A stretch of 64,000 nucleotides of DNA from Flavobacterium erciyesense (GCF_018069925.1 NZ_JAGPXB010000009.1:62001-126000), one strand, 5' to 3'. Shown: positions 25,592 to 35,965, counted from the first letter of the stretch. The notes: a model not told the origin generated them from the letters alone. Made by a program: numbers and translations.

Positions 25592-26653
25592 TTATAAATT
25601 GGCTACTAGCCAATCGCCAACTTCGCTGGTTTTATAAGTTTTAGTTCCTTTTGCAGCTAAATCTTCTGTCACAATTCCTTCTTCAAGTGATTTATTTACT
25701 ACGGCACGAATGGCTTCCGCTTCTTCGGTTAAACCAAAAGCATCTTCAAACATCATTGCGGCAGATAATATGGTAGCTAACGGATTAGCAATATTCAAAC
25801 CTGTAGCTTGCGGGTACGATCCGTGTATTGGCTCGTACAACGAAGTGTGTTCGCCCACTGATGCCGATGGCATTAATCCCATTGATCCAGAAATTACAGA
25901 TGCTTCGTCTGTTAAAATGTCTCCAAATAAATTTTCGGTAATCAATACATCGTATGAGTTGGGCCATTGTACCAATCGCATAGCAACAGCATCCACAAAT
26001 TCATACGAAACTTCAACTTCTGGATAGTCTTTCTTCATGGCTTGAACGGTTTCTCTCCACAATCGCGATGTTTCTAAAACATTGGCTTTGTCAACACAGC
26101 ATAGTTTTTTTGATCGGGTCATCGCCAACTCAAATCCTTTTTTTGCCAAACGTTTAACTTCGGCTCTTGTATAGGTACAAGTATCGTAAGCAGTTTCTCC
26201 GTCATCTTTTCGACCTTTTTCTCCAAAGTAAATACCACCGGTTAATTCTCTTAAAAAAACCAAATCAGTTCCTTCAATACGTTCTCTTTTTAATGGTGAA
26301 TTGTCAATGAGCGACGGAAAAGTAAAGGTAGGTCGTACATTAGCGAATAATCCTAGTTTTTTACGCATCAATAATAAACCTTGCTCCGGACGTACTTTTG
26401 CTGTGGGATCGTTGTCGTATTTGGGATGTCCAATTGCGCCAAACAAAACGGCATCGGCTGCCATACATATTTCATGTGTTTCGTCAGGGTAAGGCACACC
26501 TACAGCGTCAATAGCGCAGGCGCCTGTCAGTGCGGGTGTCCAAGTGATCTCGTGATTGAATTTTTTAGCAATCGCGTCGGATACTTTTACGGCTTCGTTT
26601 ATTACTTCGGGACCAATTCCGTCTCCGGCTAAAAGGGCTATATTTAATTTCAT
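25592..26653 (-). CDS. leuB: 3-isopropylmalate dehydrogenase
   Basis: 353 residues of the isocitrate/isopropylmalate dehydrogenase fold. Visible are LLAGDGIGPEVI at the N-terminus, RPEQGLLLMRKKLGLFANVRP (substrate Arg cluster), LTGGIYFG (equivalent of the LeuB-type RELTGG loop), VDKANVLETSRLWR, and EPIHGSYPQATG at the NAD site. It oxidises 3-isopropylmalate (or 3-methylmalate in the citramalate route) to the 2-oxoacid. It is the last gene of the four-gene minus-strand operon leuC-leuD-cimA/leuA-leuB. Confidence 0.97.
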   Translation of the reverse strand: MKLNIALLAGDGIGPEVINEAVKVSDAIAKKFNHEITWTPALTGACAIDAVGVPYPDETHEICMAADAVLFGAIGHPKYDNDPTAKVRPEQGLLLMRKKLGLFANVRPTFTFPSLIDNSPLKRERIEGTDLVFLRELTGGIYFGEKGRKDDGETAYDTCTYTRAEVKRLAKKGFELAMTRSKKLCCVDKANVLETSRLWRETVQAMKKDYPEVEVSYEFVDAVAMRLVQWPNSYDVLITENLFGDILTDEASVISGSMGLMPSASVGEHTSLYEPIHGSYPQATGLNIANPLATILSAAMMFEDAFGLTEEAEAIRAVVNKSLEEGIVTEDLAAKGTKTYKTSEVGDWLVANL

Positions 26654-26778
26654 TTTTTAAGCATTTATTGTTTTAAGGTTCAAGAGTTAAAGGTACTGAG
26701 GCGCTGAGGTTCAAAGGTTCAGAGAGGAAGCGACAAACAAAATATTTTAAACCTTTGCTTCACTGAGCCTTTGCATCT

Positions 26779-28302
26779 TTATTCAGATATTACATTCAAC
26801 ATTTTTTGGGTGGCAATGATTGCTGCTACGGTTTGATCGGAATCTAATCCTCGTGTTTTAAATTCTTTTCCGTTATTTACCCAAGTGATAATTGTTTCAC
26901 ATAGAGCATCAGAGCTACTTCCGGGTGGAATGCGCACTGCGTAATCAATTAAGATAGGCAAAGTCCAGTTTTTGCTTTTGTAAATTTTTGCCAAAGCATT
27001 CATAAAAGCATCAAATTGCCCGTCGCCTTGCGCATGCTCTTCAATGATTTCACCATTTATTTTTAATGATAGGGTAGTGGAAGGGCGTAACCCTTTCGCG
27101 TGCGATAAAATATACGAGTCGACCACTATGCGTTCTTGGTACGAATGACTGTCAAGAACGTCAGAAATGATATATGGCAAGTCTTCCTTCGTGACCGTTT
27201 CTTTTTTGTCGCCTAATTCAATGATGCGTTGCGTGACTAGTTTTAAATCCTCTGGATTCAACTGTAGGCCAAGTTCTTGCAAGTTTTTTTCAATATTGGC
27301 TTTGCCTGAAGTTTTTCCTAAGGCATATTTACGTTGGCGACCGAAGCGTTCCGGAAGTAAATCGTTAAAATATAAATTGTTTTTATTGTCGCCATCAGCA
27401 TGAATTCCGGCCGTTTGGGTAAAAACATTATCGCCAACAATTGGTTTATTGGCAGGAATACGGTAGCCGGTAAAAGTTTCGACTAGTTTGCTAACAGAAT
27501 ATAATGAAGATTCCTTAACTCCGATTTCAATTTCGGGTAAAAAATCGTTGATCACCGCAACCGTGCTTTCCAAAGGCGCATTGCCAGCGCGTTCTCCCAT
27601 TCCGTTTACGGTAACATGTAAGCCGTGAATACCCGCTTTGACGGCTTCGAGTACGTTGGCTACACTTAAATCATAGTCGTTATGAGCATGAAAATCAAAA
27701 TGAGTATTGGGATATTTTTGTATGATTTGTGCAATAAAAGTCGTGGTTTCCGAGGGAATTAAAACGCCCAACGTATCAGGTAACAAAATGCGTTTTACGT
27801 TTTGTTGGGTTAAAAAATCTAAAAATTCAAATACATATTCTGGAGAATTTCGCATGCCGTTTGACCAATCTTCGAGATATACATTGGTTTCTATGCCTTC
27901 TTTATGGGCTAAATTGATGGTTTGTGAAATTTCTTCAAAATGCTGTTCGGGCGTTTTTTTTAATTGATGAACCAAATGATTCAATGAACCTTTGGTTAAT
28001 AAATTTTGAACTTTTGCGCCAGTTTTTAGCATCCAATCAATAGAAAGTCCGCCATCAACAAAGGTCAGCACTTCGATGCGGTGGGTATAGTTTTTTTCAT
28101 TGGCCCAAGCCATAATTCCTTTTACTCCTTGAAATTCGCCTTCGCTTACACGTGCAGAAGCAATTTCGATGCGATCGATATGGAGCTCTTCGAGTAAAAG
28201 TTGTGCTATTGTAAGTTTTTCTGCGGCCGAAAACGACACTCCCGATGTTTGTTCTCCATCGCGAAGTGTGGTGTCCATGATTTCAATTTTCCTTTTTTTC
28301 AT
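26779..28302 (-). CDS. cimA: Citramalate synthase-like enzyme (CimA-type; usually labelled leuA)
   Basis: 507 residues: HMGL-like TIM barrel (~1-280) with the signature MDTTLRDGEQTSGVSF, metal-binding His residues in HAHNDYDLS, then linker and C-terminal LeuA dimer/regulatory domain (~385-505). Across its length it resembles Leptospira CimA from memory (IEIASARVS, NLLTKGSL, NVYLEDWSNG, LLPDTLGVL). The pyruvate-pocket residues reported for that enzyme (Arg16, Leu81, Leu104, Tyr144) correspond here to Arg14, Leu79, Leu102 and Tyr142. It should therefore condense pyruvate with acetyl-CoA for isoleucine synthesis. A 2-isopropylmalate synthase role is the alternative, favoured by its place between leuD and leuB. 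Confidence 0.72.
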   Translation of the reverse strand: MKKRKIEIMDTTLRDGEQTSGVSFSAAEKLTIAQLLLEELHIDRIEIASARVSEGEFQGVKGIMAWANEKNYTHRIEVLTFVDGGLSIDWMLKTGAKVQNLLTKGSLNHLVHQLKKTPEQHFEEISQTINLAHKEGIETNVYLEDWSNGMRNSPEYVFEFLDFLTQQNVKRILLPDTLGVLIPSETTTFIAQIIQKYPNTHFDFHAHNDYDLSVANVLEAVKAGIHGLHVTVNGMGERAGNAPLESTVAVINDFLPEIEIGVKESSLYSVSKLVETFTGYRIPANKPIVGDNVFTQTAGIHADGDNKNNLYFNDLLPERFGRQRKYALGKTSGKANIEKNLQELGLQLNPEDLKLVTQRIIELGDKKETVTKEDLPYIISDVLDSHSYQERIVVDSYILSHAKGLRPSTTLSLKINGEIIEEHAQGDGQFDAFMNALAKIYKSKNWTLPILIDYAVRIPPGSSSDALCETIITWVNNGKEFKTRGLDSDQTVAAIIATQKMLNVISE

Positions 28303-28413
28303 TTTTTAGATTATACTCAACTGTCTGGATTTTGATTGCTCCAAAAACGTTTCATTATTGTAATGGGCGACCAGATTTTTGTAAAATCATCCAGCCGTTA
28401 AAGATTTGTTTAT

Positions 28414-29010
28414 TTAGTAAGGCAGTGCGCTAGCAAAACCTACAATTTCTTGTTTGATATTTTGGAGGTAATCAATGTCATCAAAACCGTTTAGCATGTT
28501 GTTCTTTTTATAGCCGTTGATGTCAAAGGATTCTTTTTCGCCGGTAGCAACTATAGTGATGGTCTGTTCAGGCAGATTGATTTCTAAAGTTGTTTTAGGA
28601 TCGGTTTCGATTGCTTTGAAAATTTTATCTGAAAATTCAGGGCTTACCTGTACTGGCAATACACCTATGTTCAAACAATTTCCTTTAAAAATATCTGCAA
28701 AAAAAGAGGAAACTACCGCGCGAAACCCGTAATCATAGACGGCCCAAGCCGCATGTTCGCGAGAAGATCCTGAACCAAAGTTTTTACCACCAACTAATAT
28801 TTTGCCACTAAAAACGGGATTGTTTAGCACAAAATCGGTTTTGGGTGAGTCGTCGTTATTGTAACGCCAATCTCTAAAAAGGTTATCGCCAAAGCCCACT
28901 CGCTCTGTCGCTTTTAGGAAACGTGCTGGAATTATTTGGTCTGTATCAACGTTTTCTATCGGTAGCGGTACCGCACTGCTCGTTAGTATATTGAATTTAT
29001 CGTATGCCAT
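28414..29010 (-). CDS. leuD: 3-isopropylmalate dehydratase small subunit
   Basis: 198 residues of the aconitase swivel domain: [19 protein letters not shown] at the N-terminus, [13 protein letters not shown] at the substrate-binding Ser/Arg site, and [13 protein letters not shown]. With LeuC it isomerises 2- to 3-isopropylmalate (also citramalate to 3-methylmalate). It lies 112 bp downstream of leuC, across a nested G/C-rich palindrome, in the same operon. Length is normal. Confidence 0.97.
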   Translation of the reverse strand: MAYDKFNILTSSAVPLPIENVDTDQIIPARFLKATERVGFGDNLFRDWRYNNDDSPKTDFVLNNPVFSGKILVGGKNFGSGSSREHAAWAVYDYGFRAVVSSFFADIFKGNCLNIGVLPVQVSPEFSDKIFKAIETDPKTTLEINLPEQTITIVATGEKESFDINGYKKNNMLNGFDDIDYLQNIKQEIVGFASALPY

Positions 29011-29022
29011 TTTTATTTTTTA

Positions 29023-29125
29023 TTAGCCCCCCAACCCCCGAAGGGGGAGTTGTTAGAGGCAAAAGTTAATTTTTAGTGTAATATTTACTTTGTTGGGAAT
29101 TCCCCCTTTGGGGGTTAGGGGGCTA
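29023..29125. repeat. Nested palindrome between leuC and leuD
   Basis: Each half is itself a hairpin (CCCCC-GAA-GGGGG at 29033-29047; CCCCC-TTT-GGGGG at 29102-29114). The two halves (29023-29051 and 29097-29125) are complementary to each other. The right half overlaps the leuC stop codon. This G/C-rich element contrasts sharply with the A+T-rich surroundings and matches a palindromic repeat seen widely between Bacteroidota genes. It may attenuate or stabilise the operon RNA. Confidence 0.85.
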
Positions 29126-30517
29126 AAACAAATTTCTTGGGTCTGTCAAAACTCCGGTAACTGCTGCCGCTGCTGCCATAATCGGACTCGCAAGTAGCGT
29201 TCTTGAACCCGGTCCTTGGCGACCTTCAAAATTTCGATTGGATGTACTTACTGCATATTTTCCTGCCGGTACTTTATCGTCGTTCATCGCCAAACAAGCC
29301 GAGCATCCCGGTTGACGCAGGACAAATCCAGCTTCGGTTAAAACATCTAAAATCCCTTCGTCTTTAATTTGAGCTTCAACTACATGCGATCCCGGAACTA
29401 GCCAAGCAGTAACGTTGTCAGCTTTTTTGCGTCCTTTTACAATTTCGGCGAAAGCCCTAAAATCTTCAATACGGCCATTGGTACAACTGCCTAAGAAAAC
29501 AAAGTCAATTGGTTTGCCAATCATCACATCTGCTTCGTCAAAGCCCATGTACGCAAGCGATTTTTTGTAGGTTTCAGCACCACCTTCTACTTGATTCGCA
29601 GAAGGAATTTTTGATGAAATGCTGATGCCCATTCCAGGATTTGTACCGTAAGTAATCATAGGTTCAATAGCTGCTGCGTCGATATTTACTTCAGCATCAA
29701 AAACGGCGTCGGCATCTGTTTTTAGAGTTTTCCAGTAAGCCACGGCTTTGTCCCAAGCTTCACCTTTGGGAGCAAAAAGTTTACCTTCCAAGAAATCAAA
29801 TGTCTTTTGGTCGGGCGCAATCATTCCGCCACGAGCTCCCATTTCAATACTTAAATTACAAACTGTCATTCGGCCTTCCATAGACATTTCTTCGAATACA
29901 TTTCCGGCATATTCTACAAAATATCCCGTACCACCTGAAGTAGTTAGTTGCGAAATAATATATAATGCCACATCTTTCGGGCCTACACCTTTGCCAAGAG
30001 TGCCGTTGACGTTGATGCGCATTTTTTTAGGTTTGGGTTGCATGATGCATTGGGTTGCCAAAACCATTTCAACCTCCGAAGTTCCAATTCCAAAAGCAAT
30101 GGCGCCAAAAGCACCGTGAGTTGAGGTATGCGAGTCGCCACAAACAATAGTAGCTCCTGGTAAGGTGATTCCGTTTTCAGGACCTACTACATGCACAATT
30201 CCGTTTTGTGCGTGTCCTAAACCCCAATGCGAAATTCCGTATTCGGCAGCGTTATCCGCTAAGGCTTTTAATTGATTGGCAGATAAAGCATCTTGTACAG
30301 GTAAGTGCTGATTAATTGTTGGAGTATTGTGATCAGCGGTTGCAAAGGTACGTTCAGGATATAAAACAGGAATATTTCTTGATTTTAAACCCAAAAAAGC
30401 AACGGGACTAGTTACTTCGTGAATGAAATGACGGTCGATAAAAAATACATCTGGTCCATCTTCAATTTTACGTATTACATGGGCGTCCCATACTTTGTCA
30501 AATAATGTCTTACTCAT
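29123..30517 (-). CDS. leuC: 3-isopropylmalate dehydratase large subunit
   Basis: 464 residues from ATG 30517; the longer frame adds nine unconserved residues. Aconitase-family catalytic subunit: [33 protein letters not shown] (first cluster Cys), and [10 protein letters not shown] (two further Cys), giving the 4Fe-4S site. It dehydrates and rehydrates isopropylmalate or citramalate together with LeuD. It is the first gene of the operon. A 15-codon reading frame ends on its start codon (ATGA overlap). Confidence 0.97.
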   Translation of the reverse strand: MSKTLFDKVWDAHVIRKIEDGPDVFFIDRHFIHEVTSPVAFLGLKSRNIPVLYPERTFATADHNTPTINQHLPVQDALSANQLKALADNAAEYGISHWGLGHAQNGIVHVVGPENGITLPGATIVCGDSHTSTHGAFGAIAFGIGTSEVEMVLATQCIMQPKPKKMRINVNGTLGKGVGPKDVALYIISQLTTSGGTGYFVEYAGNVFEEMSMEGRMTVCNLSIEMGARGGMIAPDQKTFDFLEGKLFAPKGEAWDKAVAYWKTLKTDADAVFDAEVNIDAAAIEPMITYGTNPGMGISISSKIPSANQVEGGAETYKKSLAYMGFDEADVMIGKPIDFVFLGSCTNGRIEDFRAFAEIVKGRKKADNVTAWLVPGSHVVEAQIKDEGILDVLTEAGFVLRQPGCSACLAMNDDKVPAGKYAVSTSNRNFEGRQGPGSRTLLASPIMAAAAAVTGVLTDPRNLF

Positions 30518-30561
30518 TTTAAAATTTTTATTTTGCAGCAACATTGTGCTAGGATGATCAT
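30514..30561 (-). other. Possible 15-codon leader ORF upstream of leuC
   Basis: The minus-strand frame from ATG 30561 encodes [15 protein letters not shown] and stops at TGA overlapping the leuC ATG. It is rich in Ile (4 of 15) and has three consecutive Cys codons. A -7-like TAGTTTTG (30570-30577) lies just upstream. The arrangement would allow translational coupling or amino-acid-responsive control, but chance is possible in a sequence this short. Confidence 0.3.
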
Positions 30562-30577
30562 TAAAAGGGCAAAACTA

Positions 30578-31243
30578 AGTAGCTACTGGCGATTCTAAAT
30601 TTACTTAATTTGATTTTATACGATGCCCAAATTAAAAACGATGGAACTGCAGTTGTTGTTTTGGCTTTTTGGCTTTTCAGATGTTTGAATTGTTGTTAAG
30701 AGAATTACTGTTTTTATATTTTAGGTGATGTTTTTTGATTTTTATCAAATTGATATTTTTAAGGCTTTATCTGGTGATTTTGTTATCAAATCGATGATTT
30801 ATGATGATGAACTTGTTATTTTCTATAGCTTAGTGAAAGTTGATTTAGTATTTGAATTTTTAATTCTACTATAAATTTGATTGCGAAATATGCTTGTTTT
30901 AGATGTTTCTTCGAGTTGCTTTACCATGAAATACTACGACGTTCAAAGTTGAATTTTTAGGTTTTTTTCTATTTAAATTCACTCTTCATTGCAATTGTAA
31001 GAAGTTGTTTTTTTAATAATTTGATTTAGTTATTATTGTTGAAAAGTAATCTGTATTTGATTTTAAATTGGGTAAAAATCATCTGGTATTGTTGATAACT
31101 TCACTATGTTTCTACTTGAAAATCATCTAAATTTGAACTTCCACAATTGTTATGTTTGATGCTTTTTAGATATCAGTAAACCAATGTTTTGCGGTGTTTT
31201 TTAAATTGCATTTTTACATTTTTAATCTTTGTTACTTTAGCTT
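30578..31243. other. Long A+T-rich spacer between leuC and dnaE
   Basis: About 670 bp between divergent genes. I see no ORF of useful length, no RNA gene and no strong hairpin. Poly-T stretches and TTGAT/TTTGAT phrases are frequent. It must hold the leu operon promoter on the minus strand and the dnaE promoter on the plus strand; the closest plus-strand signal is the imperfect TAATCTTTG near 31225. Confidence 0.5.
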
Positions 31244-34200
31244 ATGTACTTAATATTCGATACCGAAACTACAGGATTACCGAAACGCTGGGATGCGCCT
31301 ATTACTGATTCGGACAACTGGCCTCGTTGCATTCAAATTGCGTGGCAATTGCATGATGACATGGGAAAATTGATCGAACATCAAGATTATTTGGTACAAC
31401 CCGATGGTTTTAATATTCCGTATGATGCCGAGCGTATTCACGGAATATCGACCGAATTGGCGCAACAAAACGGAATCCCGCTGGCTGAGGTACTCGAAAA
31501 ATTCAATGCAGCCTTGGGTAAAACCAAGTTTATTGTGGGTCAAAATTTAGGTTTTGATGTCAATATTATGGGGGCCGAGTTCCATCGATTAGGAGTGGAG
31601 TCTACTATGGCAAGTCTTCCTGTTTTAGATACTTGTACAGAGGTGACGGCAAGTTTACTCAAACTGCCCGGAGGACGTGGTGGTAAATTCAAATTGCCAA
31701 CTTTGACGGAGTTGCACAGTTATTTATTCAACGTGCCTTTTTCTGAAGCGCACAACGCAACGGCCGATGTGGAGGCAACTACTCGTTGCTTTCTTGAGTT
31801 AGTTCGAAAGGAAATTTTTACCAAAGAAGAACTAGATGTTCCGGCGTCATATTTTAAAGATTTTCAAGCAAAAAATCCAAGAGAAATTCAGCTTATTGGA
31901 CTTAAGCACATCAATCTGAAGCAAGCTTCGGACGTAATTCGTCAACAATTTGGCGATAAGCAAGGAGCGGGAATATCGAAAGGTGAACTTTTAGAAAATA
32001 AAAAAGTACTTGCTGAGGCGAAGTTTGCGCATTTGCACAATCATACACAGTTTTCGGTGCTGCAATCCACTATCGGGATTGGTCCGTTGGTTGCTGCAAC
32101 CGCCAAAAATGGTTTTCCAGCAGTTGCCATGACTGATACAGCAAACATGATGGGAGCGTTTCATTTTGTAAGCGCCGTAATGAATCACAACAAATCGGCT
32201 TCCGCCAAAAATAAAACGTTGGTGGAGAGCGGCGAGGAGCCAACAGAAACCGAAATGAAGCCTATCGTAGGTTGTGAATTTAATATTTGCGACAATCATT
32301 TAGATAAAACAAAAAAAGACAATGGCTATCAAGTGGTGCTATTGGCCAAAAATAAAAAGGGGTATCATAATTTAGCCAAGATGGCGTCTATAGCCAACAT
32401 CAACGGATTTTATTATGTACCTCGTATTGATCGCAGTATTGTGGAGCAGTACAAGGAAGATATCATGGTTTTATCTGGAAATTTATATGGTGAAATTCCG
32501 AGTAAAATTTTAAATGTTGGTGAAAATCAAGCCGAAGAAGCCTTGTTATGGTGGAAAGCGCAGTTTGGTGACGATTTCTATCTTGAGATTATGCGCCACA
32601 ATCAAGAGGATGAAAACAGGGTCAATAAAACCTTGATAGAATTTGCACAAAAACACCAAGTAAAACTCATCGCTACCAACAATACCTATTATTTAAACAA
32701 GCAAGATGCCAATGCACACGATATTTTGTTGTGTGTAAAGGATGGTGAAAAGCAAGCTACACCAATTGGTCGTGGTCGCGGGTATCGCTATGGTTTGCCA
32801 AATCAAGAGTACTATTATAAGTCTGGTGACGAGATGAAGCAACTTTTTGCTGATTTGCCAGATGCTATTATCAACATCCAAGAAATTGTTGATAAGGTCG
32901 AAATTTACTCACTCTATCGTGATGTATTATTGCCTAAATACGATATTCCGCAAGAATTTGTTGATCCATTAGATGAACAGGATAATGGCGTACGAGGTGA
33001 AAATGCTTATTTGCGTTATCTCACAATGGAGGGAGCGAAAAAACGTTACAACGAAATTACCCCTGCCATTCAAGAGCGATTGGATTTTGAGTTGCTCACG
33101 ATATCCAATTCAGGTTATCCGGGTTACTTTTTGATTGTTCAAGATTTTATTGCCAAGGCACGTGAAATGGATGTTTCGGTTGGTCCAGGCCGTGGATCGG
33201 CAGCAGGGTCAGCGGTGGCTTATTGTTTGAAAATTACCAATATTGACCCCATTAAGTACGATTTGCTTTTTGAGCGTTTCTTGAATCCTGACCGTGTATC
33301 CATGCCCGATATTGATATCGACTTTGATGACGAAGGTCGTGGTCGAGTTATGGATTACGTAATTAAAAAATACGGCTCCAACCAGGTAGCTCAAATTATC
33401 ACTTATGGTAAAATGGCAACTAAGTCGGCTATTCGTGATACCGCGCGTGTGCTTGATTTACCGCTGTTTGAAGCGGATAGAATCGCCAAGTTGATTCCGG
33501 GGATGATGCCTTCAAAATGGAATTTGGCTCGATTTATTTCAGAGAAGGAAGAGGATGTTAAAAAAGCCTTGCGCTCTGATGAATTTGATAATGTAAAGGA
33601 GTTAATCGCGATTGCCAATTCCGATGAATTAGCTGGAGAGACAATTCAGCAAGCTAAAATTCTGGAAGGTTCGATGCGAAATACCGGTATTCATGCCTGT
33701 GGTGTGATTATTACCCCATCAGACATTACCAATTTTGTGCCCGTAACAACGGCGAAAGATTCTGATTTATACGTAACTCAGTTTGATAACTCGGTTGCAG
33801 AAAGTGCAGGTTTATTGAAGATGGACTTCTTGGGTTTGAAGACCCTTACACTTATAAAAGATACGGTGAAGCTGGTGAAATACCGAAATAACATCGAACT
33901 TAATCCAGATGAGTTTCCTATTGATGATGTCAAGACCTACGAGTTGTTCCAGCGCGGAGAAACAGTGGGGATTTTTCAATACGAATCGCCTGGAATGCAA
34001 AAATACATGAAGGATTTGAAGCCAACTGTATTTGGGGATTTGATTGCCATGAATGCCTTATACCGTCCAGGACCGCTTGAGTATATTCCTTCTTTCGTTC
34101 GTCGTAAAAACGGTGAGGAAGAAATTAAATACGACTTGGATGCTTGTGAAGAATACCTTGGAGAAACTTACGGAATTACCGTTTACCAAGAGCAGGTGAT

Positions 34201-35788
34201 GCTTTTGTCACAGTCATTAGCTGATTTTACAAAAGGTGAGGCCGACGTACTTCGTAAAGCTATGGGTAAGAAACAAAAGGACGTTTTGGATAAAATGAAA
34301 CCTAAATTTGTTGAGCAAGCTGCTGCGAAAGGACATGATGCTAAAATTTTAGAGAAAATCTGGAAAGACTGGGAGGCGTTTGCGAGTTATGCCTTTAACA
34401 AATCGCACTCTACCTGTTACGCCTGGATTGCCTACCAAACTGCTTATTTAAAAGCGCATTACCCTGCCGAATATATGGCGGCGGTGCTTTCAAACAACAT
34501 GAGCGATATCAAACAAGTGTCGTTTTTTATGGAAGAATGTAAGCGTATGGGATTGCGTGTACTAGGTCCGGATGTTAACGAATCCTTTTATAAATTCACC
34601 GTTAACGATGACTATGCTGTACGTTTTGGTATGGGTGCTATTAAAGGTGTAGGTTCTGGAGCCGTGGCTACCATTGTCGAAAACAGAAAAGATGGCAAAT
34701 ACAAGTCGATTTTTGATTTGACCAAACGTATTGATTTGCGAGCAGCTAATAAAAAGGCACTCGAGAATTTAGCATTAGCAGGCGGATTTGATTCTTTTGA
34801 AGGAACAAGCCGTGCGCAATATTTTCACGATGATGGCGATGGAATCACATTTTATGAAAAAGCCATTCGTTACGGAGCCAAGTTTCAAGAGAACGAAAAC
34901 AGCTCGCAAGTGAGTTTGTTTGGTGATACCAGCGAAGTGCAAATTGCAGAACCTGTGGTGCCGCCTTGCGAGGATTGGAGTACGATGGAAAAATTGTCTC
35001 GCGAAAAGGAAGTGGTTGGGATTTATATTTCAGGACATCCGCTAGACGATTTTAGATATGAAATGAAATATTTCTGCAACGCCAAATTAGAGGCCTTGCG
35101 CAGTATGGAACAATATGTGGGTAAAAATTTAACTTTTGCTGGTATTGTAACTAATTTCCAAAGGCGCACGGCTAAAAACGGTAAAGACTGGGCCATTTTT
35201 ACTTTAGAAGGTTTCGACGAAAGTTTCGAATTTAAAATATTTGGCGAGGAGTATCTCAAATTTTACCATTTCTTATACAACAACCAATTTGTGTTTTTGA
35301 AAATCTTAATTAAAGAAGGTTGGGTGAATCAAGATACAGGTAAAAAGAGCGAGCCTCGAATGCAATTTGTTGAGGTAAAACAACTGCAAGATGTACTAGC
35401 TACATTTGCTAAAAAACTTATCTTGTACTTGAATATTAAAGACATACAAACAGAAGTGATTCATAATTTGAGTCGACTTTTTCTAGAAAATAAAGGAGAC
35501 AACACGGTAAGCTTTGAAGTCATGGAAATCGAAAAAACCAAACGTTTAGTTGCTGTAGCTCCAATTACTATCGAGGCTGATGATGAATCGTTTGTTGACG
35601 ATCAAGAGGATGGCGACGATGCTGGCGCAGATGGATTAGCCACAACTGCTGCTGCAAAAATGGAGGAAATTGAAGAGATTAAAGTGGTGACTAAACTGAG
35701 CATGCCAAGTAGGAAATTAAAAATCAAGATTTCCCATGAGTTGTTAGTTGAGTTAGAAAAAATGCAGATAAATTTCAAACTGAATTAG
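31244..35788 (+). CDS. dnaE: DNA polymerase III alpha subunit with fused N-terminal exonuclease
   Basis: 1514 residues, about 350 longer than E. coli DnaE. Residues 1-190 are a DnaQ-type 3'-5' exonuclease: FDTETTG (Asp6, Glu8), NLGFDVN and HNATADVEAT. Residues ~260-460 are the PHP domain, beginning HLHNHT at 263. The polymerase core follows, with PDIDIDFDD (Asp691 and Asp693 equivalent to E. coli 401 and 403), VGPGRGSAAGS and YAFNKSHS. Then come a helix-hairpin-helix, an OB fold (~1290-1380) and an acidic linker near 1450. It is the replicative polymerase with proofreading in cis, as in other Bacteroidota. Confidence 0.97.
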   Translation: MYLIFDTETTGLPKRWDAPITDSDNWPRCIQIAWQLHDDMGKLIEHQDYLVQPDGFNIPYDAERIHGISTELAQQNGIPLAEVLEKFNAALGKTKFIVGQNLGFDVNIMGAEFHRLGVESTMASLPVLDTCTEVTASLLKLPGGRGGKFKLPTLTELHSYLFNVPFSEAHNATADVEATTRCFLELVRKEIFTKEELDVPASYFKDFQAKNPREIQLIGLKHINLKQASDVIRQQFGDKQGAGISKGELLENKKVLAEAKFAHLHNHTQFSVLQSTIGIGPLVAATAKNGFPAVAMTDTANMMGAFHFVSAVMNHNKSASAKNKTLVESGEEPTETEMKPIVGCEFNICDNHLDKTKKDNGYQVVLLAKNKKGYHNLAKMASIANINGFYYVPRIDRSIVEQYKEDIMVLSGNLYGEIPSKILNVGENQAEEALLWWKAQFGDDFYLEIMRHNQEDENRVNKTLIEFAQKHQVKLIATNNTYYLNKQDANAHDILLCVKDGEKQATPIGRGRGYRYGLPNQEYYYKSGDEMKQLFADLPDAIINIQEIVDKVEIYSLYRDVLLPKYDIPQEFVDPLDEQDNGVRGENAYLRYLTMEGAKKRYNEITPAIQERLDFELLTISNSGYPGYFLIVQDFIAKAREMDVSVGPGRGSAAGSAVAYCLKITNIDPIKYDLLFERFLNPDRVSMPDIDIDFDDEGRGRVMDYVIKKYGSNQVAQIITYGKMATKSAIRDTARVLDLPLFEADRIAKLIPGMMPSKWNLARFISEKEEDVKKALRSDEFDNVKELIAIANSDELAGETIQQAKILEGSMRNTGIHACGVIITPSDITNFVPVTTAKDSDLYVTQFDNSVAESAGLLKMDFLGLKTLTLIKDTVKLVKYRNNIELNPDEFPIDDVKTYELFQRGETVGIFQYESPGMQKYMKDLKPTVFGDLIAMNALYRPGPLEYIPSFVRRKNGEEEIKYDLDACEEYLGETYGITVYQEQVMLLSQSLADFTKGEADVLRKAMGKKQKDVLDKMKPKFVEQAAAKGHDAKILEKIWKDWEAFASYAFNKSHSTCYAWIAYQTAYLKAHYPAEYMAAVLSNNMSDIKQVSFFMEECKRMGLRVLGPDVNESFYKFTVNDDYAVRFGMGAIKGVGSGAVATIVENRKDGKYKSIFDLTKRIDLRAANKKALENLALAGGFDSFEGTSRAQYFHDDGDGITFYEKAIRYGAKFQENENSSQVSLFGDTSEVQIAEPVVPPCEDWSTMEKLSREKEVVGIYISGHPLDDFRYEMKYFCNAKLEALRSMEQYVGKNLTFAGIVTNFQRRTAKNGKDWAIFTLEGFDESFEFKIFGEEYLKFYHFLYNNQFVFLKILIKEGWVNQDTGKKSEPRMQFVEVKQLQDVLATFAKKLILYLNIKDIQTEVIHNLSRLFLENKGDNTVSFEVMEIEKTKRLVAVAPITIEADDESFVDDQEDGDDAGADGLATTAAAKMEEIEEIKVVTKLSMPSRKLKIKISHELLVELEKMQINFKLN

Positions 35789-35965
35789 TCAATCGTTGTT
35801 CGAATTGGCATTGTTGTTCTTAGTAATTTATTGGTTTGTACAATTCAAAATTATTGAAAAAAAATCTCATTTTTAGTTATATGCTAACGCCTTGATTGTT
35901 AGATATTATGTAATTCGGATATCGTTTTGAGGCATTTTTATGTATTATTTTTATCTTTTATGGCG

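Noticed and set aside
30641-30728. Two overlapping 15-codon Leu-rich ORFs on the plus strand
   Set aside because: They looked like leucine leader peptides but point away from the leu operon towards dnaE. T-rich sequence makes Leu codons common by chance.
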